Positions 10,881 to 21,900 of a stretch of 64,000 nucleotides of DNA are shown here, piece after piece. Source of the stretch: Trissonchulus latispiculum (taxonomy: Eukaryota > Nematoda > Enoplea > Enoplida > Ironidae); the NCBI GenBank assembly GCA_030248195.1, contig JASAND010030899.1, positions 1-64,000 on the forward strand, in the 5' to 3' direction. Positions within the stretch are counted from its first letter, which is position 1, and each line of letters begins with the position of its first letter. The translations under genes were made by a program, and so were the position numbers. The notes beneath the pieces were generated by a model. That model saw nothing but the letters and a program-made list of their open reading frames with translations. It made no database searches and was not told where the DNA came from.

Positions 10881-11468
10881 CTTTCAAAGTTAAATAGATA
10901 GCGAGAAATTTCGATTTTTCATTTTTCGAATTTTCGCCATTTTTGACGGACCACTGTGGTCGCTAGGGAAGTGATAGAGAAACGCAACCTGGACCGTTAG
11001 TTAGTTCAATATATGTAATTTCTGAATATAAAAAGAAATCAGCTCCAGCTCGTAACGTTCGACCTGAGCGACGACCACAAAAATGGTCACTTTTCGCTAT
11101 GAGCCGACTTTGCGGCGCCACTGCGGCGCTGTGGCGCAGCTGCGGCGCAAAAAAGTTGTGATTCTTAAATTCTTTAGAGGGTACTACTAGACCCCATAGC
11201 CCTTTAGGTTGGCCCACCGCTGCAGATCACGTGAAAGCGGCGAACATTATGTACAATACAACCATCAAATAGGAGAAACCGGAAAAAACATCACCGCCAT
11301 AACCGGTCCGGGGCGCTACTTTTTAACGGTAAGTGATACGGGGCTGAAACTTCACAGACATACTAAACTCGATGTGCTCTACAATTTGCGCATGGAATCT
11401 GCGCAGGATTTTGCGCAGCTTCTGCGCAGCTTATTTTACACTGTCTCCAGCCACTTTTCACACATATT

Positions 11469-11494
11469 ATAGGGGTCGCTGCCGCGACCCCTAT
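11469..11494 (+). repeat. Terminal hairpin ATAGGGGTCGC-TGCC-GCGACCCCTAT
   Basis: Perfect 11-bp stem with a 4-nt loop, preceded by CACACATATT. Near-identical hairpins occur at 20724-20749 and, in a different repeat family, at 37513-37546. It resembles the 3'-terminal hairpin of Helitrons, but no clear CTRR follows. Confidence 0.85.
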
Positions 11495-12730
11495 GATACT
11501 TGGCGTATATACTTGGATCTTTCTTTTAAGCCTATATATTTGCACTTCTCTAGGTTGTACCGTTAGACCGGTATATATATATATATATAATGCAAAAAGT
11601 AGCGGGGTAAAAACCCAATGGGGGAACCCAAATGGGGGAAAAACAAACCCACCCCTTACAGGTCTTAAAAATTGTTAAAAAAATAGTGCAATTCTGGCAC
11701 TTCCAGTGTAAAATGCAGCCCGTTTTTAGTTAATATTAACCAAAAAACCCGATCTAAGTAGCTTTTTTGAGATCTCATGTGCCGTAAAAAATGCAGCATC
11801 AACTGGACAGGTTTCATAAAGTTTAACACAAACATAGGGCAATTTTTGGAAAATGCTAAAAAACCATGTAATATGAGGAAACTTATTAGTCTATCGTGTA
11901 GAGAATGGTTTTTTACGTAGAATTGGCTGTTAAAATCCACACTTGGACCTGTACTGGGTCCTCCAGCAGCGAAATGGCACTTTTAGGGTTTTTAGCCTCT
12001 AGCAAGCCAGGTAAGCAAAATTCTCCGAATCTGACCGCATAGGATGACGCAGCGTGCTCGATAGTACCGTGCTATAGTCTCTAACTGTTTCCATGTTGAG
12101 TTAAAAATTCACAAAAATTTGGGCGGGTTTCTCTCTAAAGTGGGTTTTTCCTCGCCACGTTTGGCAATGTGCCAGACTAGCGGTGCTTCGGATCAGTCTA
12201 ATTTTTGCTGTGTGCAAAGAGGAAGAGTTGCCATCATTGCAGATATTTGCAAAACTTTTCTAGCCCAACCCAGTCAAAAGTTACATCGATCCAAACTTTT
12301 GTCAGATTTTCGGATGGCTGGCCCAAAAAGTAGGTGTCAATTTCAAAATGTCAAAAATGAGCAGGAGCGAACCAAATGACTTGATCTTTCCACACACAGG
12401 TTAGAAATATATAGTCGCGCTTTCTGCTGCTGTGTTTTGGAGCTCATAGCTCCAACTCACGACCCAGGAGGTGGGTGGGGTTTTCCCCCCAAAAGGGGGT
12501 GGATTTTTTCACGCCATGGTTATAAAGTTGCTAAAATATGCCCCCATTTTCGGGGCCCCCACAAATTTTGGCCTAGAAATCAGCCAGGAGGCCCGCCCCC
12601 CAGCAAACTTCCCTCCTCCAGAAATTTAGGCCTAGGAAAAAGCCAGCTTTTTCCAAAATCTTGGGTGCAGTTTTGCATATACGTGTATATATATCGAAAC
12701 CGAGGTATATACGTTTCGGCCTTGATAGCT
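11495..12730 (-). repeat. GGTTTTTTCCC-box repeat, inverted copy
   Basis: 11500-11600 is the inverted form of the ACCGGTCTAACGGTACAACC / AAGAAAGATC block. 11605-11665 holds GGGGTAAAAACCC and GGGGGAAAAAC boxes. 12120-12165 and 12470-12520 hold facing GGTTTTTCC boxes. 12160-12440 is the inverted form of 5750-6025 without the 6033-6442 insertion. It abuts MAT2B; no promoter motif is recognisable. Confidence 0.6.
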
Positions 12731-12758
12731 TTTGCTTTTCTCTCAGTTGTTAGGACAC
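12731..12758 (+). promoter_or_regulatory. 3' splice site just upstream of the MAT2B start codon
   Basis: A T/C-rich tract ending tttctctcag (AG at 12745-12746) is followed 12 nt later by the ATG. It could end a conventional 5' intron or be a trans-splice acceptor. Confidence 0.55.
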
Positions 12759-12953
12759 ATGGAAAGAACGAACGTGGTCCTCACCGGCGCTTCTGGTTTG
12801 CTGGGCAGGAGCATTTATCAGAAGCTAACTGAAAGTCCTTCCAGTGATTGGGAAGTCCAGGGATGGGCCTTTAACAGACTCCATGATGGGAAGTTCGTGA
12901 AGGTTGATTTGCTCAACACGGCTGAAGTGACTGGTGCTATAGAAAAAGCAAAG
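12759..12953 (+). CDS. MAT2B: MAT2B exon 1 (first recognisable coding exon)
   Basis: Encodes residues 1-65, beginning MERTNVVLTGASGLLGR, the dinucleotide-binding beta-alpha-beta unit. It ends ...GAIEKAK at a donor reading gttggt (12954), phase 0. A pyrimidine-rich acceptor (tttctctcag, AG at 12745-12746) leaves only 12 nt before the ATG. The frame stays open through those 12 nt, so the exon could instead continue a coding sequence spliced from further upstream. I could not find such an exon. Confidence 0.88.
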
Positions 12954-15900
12954 GTTGGTAATATTATTTAAATTGCTGTGTTAATAATTTTCCGCAATTC
13001 AAATGTGCCCAGGGTTTACACACAGAAGGATGTAGTATGAATTATATAATGAATTGCACATGGGGGGATACTCACAACCAAATGATGCGGGCTTGAGAAA
13101 TTTGGGGGAACATTGGTAAACTTCCAAGCATTTAAGGTGGTGATTCCTTTTGGGCACATATTGTTGGTTGACGGCTCAAACCAAGATGAAATTTGATGAA
13201 ACTTTCTAAAATAAGTTCATTTGGTGTTCTAACACCCTCCGCGCAATCCCGCTTCAAAATTTCGAGAGTTCCGTTCAATACAGTTTTCGCCAATTTCTGA
13301 CAGTTTAACAGCAACTGCACAGTTATGACTATACTCATTTGAAAGATCTCGTTGAGCTTTACATTTTTGCTTTTCTAAGCAAGTTTCTAGTTCTTCTATA
13401 GCCGATTTTCTTATTTTGGCGTTGAAAACTTGTCATTTTTGCAGAAATCAAATAATCCACGATTTCTTGAGCTACGCAAGTCGTAAAATTTTGCTAAGGG
13501 TGTGGATTTGAAGGTCTCGTCGAGGCCGATTATCCGAGGCATGATAGTCTTCCAACTGCTATCCCGTGAGCTGCTATCATAAAAATGTAGTTTTTGCAAA
13601 AACATGACCAAATTTTTTCCAGCGATTGTGGAGCATTTACTATGCAAGCTAGAGGGTTGTCACCTACTAGACGTGTTTTACACAAAAATACCCAGGGCCC
13701 AGGGGACCCTTTTTTAGTTGTCCCGATTGCTGCTTTCTAGCTAAAGTGGCCGCTTGCAAAAGTTGGGAAAAGTAGGCTAAATGCAGGATGCGCAAACGTT
13801 TTAGTTAATTTCTTTATAACGAAGAGCGGTTTCATAATAATTAAAAATGGGTCCCCAGCTATTTGATGGAAGAATCGGATGATGTGGCCAAAGTCTCGCG
13901 AAAAAATTTACTTTAGTCTGCAAAAAATCTGGAAAATTAAATTACTTCGAAAATACAGTAAAATAATTTCCGAGAACTAAAGTTAGGTTCATTGCATTCA
14001 TTAGAAAGAGAACATATTATATAAGCTCCATTTTGATATAAAAATGGCTTCTTAACTCCGAGTAATGAATGAATAATAAGGGTTCAAAGTTGATGTCTCC
14101 AAAAGGAATTATATACCACCTTAAGAGTAATCATACGTAAATGTATATTATACGTACGTACTTAATACGTTGTATGTATATATAATAATCAACTATCCAA
14201 AACAAACTTCACAATTATAGCAATATTCTAGTAAATACATTTTGCAACATTTAGCCTCACATAATCATCCATGCTGCTGCTGAACGTAAGCCTGATGTGG
14301 TTGCACAGAAAATGGACATGTCGTTTGACTTGAATGTTAACAGCACCATGGAATTAGCTAAAGCCGCCGGTGCGTTAGTCGTGCCTGTTAGCGCCCCTAC
14401 ATAATATGGGTGTAAGGGCGTCTGCGCGGCCCTCTGGAGACCATGTTGGCCTGGTGCCAGCTAATTAGAGGTCCGGGAGTGGTAAAAAGGTTACCATCGT
14501 AAACAACTCGAGTAGTACTACAAGTACCACCATACTTTTGGTTCGAATTCGAAACTTCGAAATTTTGCACTAGGCGATAGTTACCGTGCGTTTGTTTTTT
14601 TTTCTCGGTGAATAACGCTTATTGGAAATGCATTTTACGGCTAAGTGTTGGAACGATGTGGGCATTTTGGCACCATACTACTATTATATGTTGGTAGACA
14701 GGATCCCCCATGCTACCTTTTTTGGTCATTTTGGCACCTGGCCAATTTTGGCTCTGTGCCAAGGTCCCAAAGTCGGACTTTCGCTATTTTTCGCAAATTT
14801 TGGTCACACTTTTCTAGAACTGGGTACAAGCTGGAGAGGTCTAGTATCTTTTGTTGAAAATTACCAGTAGGGGTGCATAGAGTAACGAGGGGGACTTTTT
14901 AATTTTGCTCCCATGCTTTCAGGAGATGGGCCCAAACTTTGTTTGCATTATTTAGGTCTGTTTGGGCGAAAAGATTCTTAGTCCCACTTTTACTAGAAAT
15001 GGCCTAAAAGTCACTAAAAATGGCGTTTTTCGGCCTCGGGGTGGTCCCCATATATAGTAAATCGGGGTCGCTGAAAACGATGAGCATACTGCCGATACCT
15101 CCCGAAGTGACCTCTGGTCAGCATGGCTCCCGTGGTTCCTCGCCCAGGGTCAGAGTTGGGAAAACTCACTCTAAACAGCGTTTTTCGGCGTTTTGTCGGG
15201 GGCATATATAGTAAATCGACTACGCTCGTTTCAATGGGCATATCGCCGAAACCGGCGGAAGTGACCACTGGTCACTACAGCCTATGGGGCCTATTGACCA
15301 CTGGTCAAACGGCCTAAAACTGCGTTTTTCGGCGTTCTGGTCGGGGGCATATATAGTAAATCGACTACGCTCGTTTCCATGGGCATATTGCCGAAACCGA
15401 CAGAAGTGACCACTGGTGCACTACGGCCTAGGAGCCCTCTTGACCACTGGTCAAACGGCCTAAAACAGCGTTTTTCGGCGTTTTGGTCGGGGGCATATAT
15501 AGTAAATCGACTACGCTCGTTTCAATGGACATATTGCCGACACCGACGGAAGTGACCACTGGTCACTACCGCCTATGGAGCCTATTGACCACTGGTCAAA
15601 CGGCCTAAAACTGCGTTTTTTGGCATTTTGGTCGGGGCATATATGTATAGTAAATCGACTACGCTCGTTTCAATGGGCATATTGCCGAAACCGATGCAAG
15701 TGACCACTGGTCAAATGGCCTAAAACAGCGTTTTTGTGGGGGACATTTATAGTAAATCGACTACGCTCGTTTCAATGAACATATTGCCGAAACCGATGGA
15801 AGTAACCACTGGTCACTACGGCCTTGAGGCCCTATTGACCACTGGTCAAATGGCCTAAAACAGCGTTTTTCAACATATTGGTGGGGGGAATTTATGGTAA

Positions 15901-18900
15901 ATCGACTACGCTCGTTTTAATGGGCATATTGCCGAAACCGATGGAAGAAACCAGTGGTCACTACGGCCTACTGATCACTGGCAAACTCCTAAAACGGCGT
16001 TTTTCGAACCTTTGGCGGTACCCATACAGTAAGTCCGGGTCGCTGAACACGATGGGCTTATAAGTCCTTTAACAAGTTTTCTCCGTATACCACCCACAAA
16101 CAGTGGTTGGGGCGGAGATATTCAATGGTTGTACTATATATATTTTCTGGCATTTTTTTAGTGGGGGGGGGGTGGGAGGCCCCCCACTTTTGGCAGCCCC
16201 CCCCACATTCATCCCCCCCACTTTTCGGCAAGCCCCCCTCCCACTTTTTTGGGGGTCGCCCAAAAGTGTCGAAAAATTAGGTTTTTGAGGTCAAATTTTC
16301 AAAACTTTTCTGCATTTTTAGCTAATTTATGGCCTTATAAGTTAATTTTAAGCTTAAAAACAGCGAGTTTTTTTGTGTTTTTACCTAAAAAATGCTAATT
16401 TTTCGCTAAGGTATTTTATACCTTGAACTCGCCCCCCCACATTTCGGAAGCCCCCCCCACTTCCCCCTCCCCTAGGGGGGGGGGGCCCCCCCCCACTATC
16501 ACAACCCTAAAAAAATGCCAGATTTATATAATGACTTTTCTGCTCTACCTACGGCACTGTTTAAGCTCCTTATGTATATCAATTACCTCATTGCTGGAAA
16601 GGGATCCTTTAAAATGACAGAAGGACAAGAAATAAAAATGCTCCTCTGGAGCATGAAAAAAGTAATATGGGTGATGGTGAGGTTGCAAAATCAAGAGAGG
16701 ACTAGTCTTTAAAATGCTTAATATGGGGCTAGGTTCAAAAATAGAAGAGGACTAGGTTCGCCGAACAACCCATATTTGCGGGATTTGACGTTTCGTCTTA
16801 GCTTGAGCTATCAATGTCAGTAAATAAAAATTTTAAGCAGTTGAATACTCGTTGAATATAGCTGCTTGCATGCGCTGTTGGACTAGCTAGAAATATATAC
16901 GTAAATTATCATAATTTTGTTGTGTTGAACTTCGGCAGGCTGTACTAATAGGCGAGATCTAATGCTATGATGCTAAAGCTATTGGTCCAAGTCAGGAGGA
17001 AATAGAAGATCGTCGGAGAGTCCTAAATTATTCTTGAATATAAATTTTCCGTATAAATGGATACGTAAAATGCACTGGTTAGTATAAAGCACTTATCGAA
17101 GAACTCTTTTGCTAAAATAAAAAGTTCGAATAAAGCTCGAACACATACCGTAGCTGTAGGTTATTTATGAACTATAAACTAAATGTATCGTGGATATGCA
17201 TAATAATTTACATGTACAAACCGCGAATATGGGTTGTTCGGCGAAGCTGTGCCTATATTATTTCGCTCACAACATAGACCTCTTGTATTTTTGAACCTAG
17301 TCGCATATTAAGAATTTTAAAGAGTTGTCCTATCTTGATTTTGCAACATCACCATCACCCATATACTTTTTCTGCTCCAGAGGAACATTTTATTGCCTCT
17401 GTGAGATTATATCATCTAATTTAGTATTGAGAACTATAATTTAAAATATAGAAATTGATATAGATAATTGTATATAAAGCTTTTACAGTCCGCGAATATG
17501 GGTTGTTCGGCGACGCTGTGCCCATATTAGTTCGCCCACAACCTAGTCCTCCTGTCGTTTAGAACCTAGCCCCATATTAAGCATTTTCAAAACTAGTGCT
17601 CTCTTGATTTCGCAACCTCACCCCATCCACTCCAGGGTATTTTTTACCGGGGGGGGGCGCCCCCCCTTCGAAATTGACCTTCCCCCCGAAAATCCCGAAA
17701 TCGCCCCCTTCCGGGATTTTTGCTTCCCCCATCCGGGATTTTTTGGGGGCCCAAATTCTTGCCAAAAATAGGCAAATTTTCAAAACTTTTCCTGCTTCGC
17801 CGGAGATTTTTTCGTAAAAATTACTATTTTTAGCTTAAATCCTTGCATTTTTGAGAACTTTTTGCCTTTCTACATGTAAAATGCTCCAAAAAATACCAAG
17901 TTTTAGCTCATTTTTGCAAAAAAATCCCCCCCCGGGCCCGGCCCCCCCGAAAAAAATCCCTAAAAAATACCCTGCACTCGTATTACTTTTCCATGCTCCG
18001 GAGGAGCATTTTTATTTCATGTGCACACACAACAACCCGCTAGGTCTTTTTGCTGGTTTTTACTGCTGATCAAACAACTAAATTTTTAACCTTTTATTTC
18101 GTGGATTTTCAGTTGGGACCCCCACTCCTAAGTCCCCCACTTTTTGGGGTTCACTCCCTCACTATAAGGTAACCAGAAAATGCAAAGTTTAGGATTTTGA
18201 GTCAGCCATCATTTGTTTTTAAAATAAATCTATTTTGGTACTAACACTTGATATTTGAGCACTTTTAAGGTTAGTTGTAGCAGCGTTTGTCGACATCAGT
18301 TTATTCTCTGCAGTTTTAGCATTTGTAGGCCATTTTATCCCCCCCCCCGCCTCTTGTTTGGCCTAGAAGAAACCCATCTGCTTGCAAAAACTATTAGAAG
18401 TGCATTTCTACACGAGCTAAACTTCCGGCAAAGCCAGAAATAGTTTGAGTTCAGTCGCCCTCAAAACCATATTCCCGATTTCTGTTGGGAACCTCTACCA
18501 CCTGCGTTGAAAGTAAAAACCGTAATATGAAATTTCTAATAAACTGTATGGTTTGGAAAAATTGCTGACGTCAAACAATTCTTGGTTAAACGCGTCACTA
18601 CCTAATTTTTTATAACTATGATTTTTACTTTGCTATTTCAATAGACTTAAAGCTCTCCTAATCTGTGTCAGTGCGGACTATGTGTTTGATGGGGCGCGAC
18701 CTCCCTATAGAGAACGGGGCCGGCCGAAATCCTGAATGCCGTACGAAGAGATGAAGCTGAGGGGAGAAATGGCTGTCCAGGGAAATTGTCGAGGTGAGCT
18801 GCCATTATATTATATACCAAGAAATAAAATGTGCTCATTAGGACTTTTTTACTTATCTGTGGAGCGGTTGAACTCGAGATGTGATTGGGGCGACTGGAGA

Positions 18901-21900
18901 CTTCCCGAGAGCTGAAGGATCGTTGTAGGTTTCCCTTCCCAGTAGGAGAGTGAAAACCCTGGTGTGGGTTGTTGCAATTCGTCGCTTCAGAAGCAAAACA
19001 GCGTATCTAAGTCATATTTTTAGTGAATTGAAGTGAATGGTATGCAAAATGTTGACAGAGCTATAAAACAACTTTTGGCACGTCCACGGATGTGAGCCCG
19101 GACTGTGTACTGAAGGCCGTGAGTTGACGGCTCTTTTCTGATAAGGACGTGTTTGTTGTCTGAGGCCCCGTCGGACAAGAAACACCTCCTATCAGCCCCC
19201 TCCCCCCCTGTAATTATGTACTATGATGTAGCCCCCTTATTATGAGTCTGTTACAGATACATAGTAGAATAGGGCTTGAAGGTCTCTATTGGAAGAATTG
19301 GATCAACGGAAGCTAGCCTGGATTTGGGAGCAATTGGAACACTGGAGGATAGATTGGACTAGTGAATTGAAGGCATAGATAGACCTGGTGGGGTCTATGC
19401 GGAAGGAGGAAAAGATAAGTCCAGCCTCTGGTCTATCAGAACCTTCACTATTTCCTCAAGGTCTTACCAAATATGATATAGAAACCAGTCTGCCCAGGAA
19501 ACATGCTCATTTGTCTGGACGGTAACTTTTCACATCAGCATGACAGGTATGCCGACCTGCTATCCGGTGACCAGCGACCACTTAGGGGAAAGAGCGTTAA
19601 AGGAGGTCTGCCATGCGGTCTGGCCTGAAAAATAAGGAATTTAGACTCCTGGTCAGCACTGTCATGGTACCGCTCGGCTTACTTGTACAAACTAAAAGTA
19701 CAGGGGGTGGCTCTCCGAGTTAAGCTTACTACATTTACAGTTTACTGTAAATGTCTCCTTTGTGGGGCCTCGCGAAAGCTCACCGGCTAGCGGGCGGGAA
19801 GTAACTATACCTACCTACCTACCTTGGCAAAAGAACGCAAGTCCAACTCCCCTTATTAATCGAGCTACGCTATATCTCAAAAGTGTAAAAATGCTACCTT
19901 GCGTTGTTTTGCTTCTGATGCGACGAAAGTGTTTTGGGGCTGTCTTTTTTGTATTTTGTTAGCATATAGGTTTAATAGTACCTATATATAGTTTGTCTGT
20001 ATAGAAGCGTTCAAGTGACAATTCTGCTATTCGATGTGTTCAGTTCCAGTGCTTCTTTTTTATTAGTTTCAGTTTAGACTATGCCATTCTCCGCGTTCCC
20101 ATTCTGTACGGTCGGGTGGAGCGACTGGGTGAGGGTGCCGTGGATGTGATCCTGAAGAACATGATTGAGGCCAAGCCATCTGGCACGCCGGTGGACATGT
20201 CCAACCATGAGAGACGCTGTCCCACCCATGTTGAGGATGTGGCCAGTGCAGTCTGTCTTTTGGCGGATCTGTGGCGCAAGGTGTGTGTGCATTAATTAGT
20301 TAATTACGTAATAATTATTGCAGTGACACTGTTTATGACACGACATGTCATTTCAACTTGGTTTCACGCGTCGTGTCGTTAACACGGCTATTGCTATGCA
20401 TTTGCAGTGTATGGTTATTGCGCTGTAAATGTCGCTATTAGTCCGACTAAAACTGTAACTTGGGTTGGGTTGGTGATGGAAACTAGAATAACTACAAAGC
20501 AAAGCTAAAAAGGTTGTTGGTTTAATATTTAAAATTTAAAAAATGAGTCGGAACTACTTTTATTGTTGAAATCTAGTGGAGTAGTAGTGTTTATTCTTCT
20601 TCGTATACTGTGTTTTTTTCGTCCGAACTTTTTGCGGTCCGTGGCGCAGTGCCCCAAATGCGTAATTTGGAAAAAAATTGCGCCACGCCTGTTTTCGCTC
20701 AAAAAACCTATTTTAGTGTTATCATAGGGGTCGCGGTAGCGACCCCTATAATATGAGTGAAAATGGTCGAATGACCGTGTAAAACAAGGCTGCGCAGAAG
20801 CTGCGCAGATCCTGCGCAGATTATGTGCGCAAAAAATTGTACGTGTCGAGTTTAGTATGTGTGCGAAGTTTCATCCCCGTACCACTTTCCGTTAAAAAGT
20901 TATGCCAAAAATCGCTTACGAGAGTGATGTTTTTTTTCCGGTTTCTCGCTTTTGATGTCTCATAAGGGGGTCTTGTAGCTTGAATAACTACAGATAGAAA
21001 AATTTTTGCCTATGAAACCCATATATATTCTTGTAGTACAAATCAAAAATAAGAAAATAAGCTAGTTTTTATGCCTCCCAGGGCCGGAAAAAATTTTTGG
21101 CTGGGGGCCAAAGTCGGCCAAAACGCTAAAATGGCCAAAAAGTATGCTTCAAAGGCGCCTTAATAAGTCAGATTGGGCTATATATGGGGCAATACTGACT
21201 ATATGGTTAAACAGTACACATATCGGGGTCGTTCAAATTCGTACGTAATTTTTCGGTACTGGCCGGCCAAAGTTGGTGAATTTTGGGTCGAACTTTGAAC
21301 TTAATTTTTTCGCTTATTTTGCTACATGGGTGGCTCAAATTTTGCATACAAAGGTTTTTTGGGACGGAGAATCGATTCCCGCTATCAGTTTTGCTGCCCG
21401 ACTAACCCAAGTTGCTGGGCTGGTTCCACTTGACCGTCTGAGGGGTCATGTCGGTAGCCGCTTCCCGGAGGTCCATAGTAGGCTTTACTTTGCCTCTCCA
21501 AACTTTGTCTATAGGGGTTTTCTGGTGCGCCCAGCTCATACCCGGTGTCCGTTTTGCCGTCTGACCCACCCATCTAGCTGTGCTGGTTCCACTTTGCCGT
21601 CTGGAGGGTCCGGTCGGTACCGACTTCCGGGAACACCATATAGGACTGTACATAGCCCGACAAAACATTGTATATAGGGGTTTTCTGGTGCGCCCAGCTC
21701 ATTCCTGGCATCCGTTTTGCCGTCTGACCCACCCATCTTGCTGTGCTGGTTCCACTTTGCCATCTGGAGGGTCAGGTCGGTGGGAGGTCATGGGGTCAAA
21801 AATGAAAATTTTCAAAAGTGGTCAAATTTGGTACCAAATGAAAGCCCTGAGCGAGCTGAGCAACTTTTGTCATAGAACTGCATGCTCAAACTGGCTGTAA

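Larger units (their letters stand above)
10010..11494 (+). mobile_element. Helitron-like tandem-repeat element, copy 1
   Basis: Three parts in order: about three 146-bp direct repeats (10040-10420, with the CTATGACAAAAGTTGCTCAG word), about 2.8 units of a 163-bp repeat (10425-10880, with GACGGCAAAGTGGAACCAG), and a non-repetitive tail ending in a perfect 11-bp-stem hairpin (11469-11494). The same order, inverted, occurs at 20724-22215. The ORFs across the 163-bp repeats are open only because the period leaves few stops. They match no family I know. Confidence 0.7.

Noticed and set aside
10407..10893. Overlapping open frames of 80-130 codons across the 163-bp repeats, on both strands
   Set aside because: The repeat happens to lack stops in several frames. 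Frames are equally open on both strands and in the inverted copy, so there is no sign of selection for protein.
12437..12832. 131-codon frame running into the MAT2B region in another frame
   Set aside because: It crosses the splice acceptor in the wrong frame for MAT2B, and its upstream part is repeat sequence.
15030..16060. Regular 145-bp repeats considered as a CRISPR array
   Set aside because: Units are homologous throughout with no unique spacers, and the genome is eukaryotic; this is a minisatellite within a mobile element.
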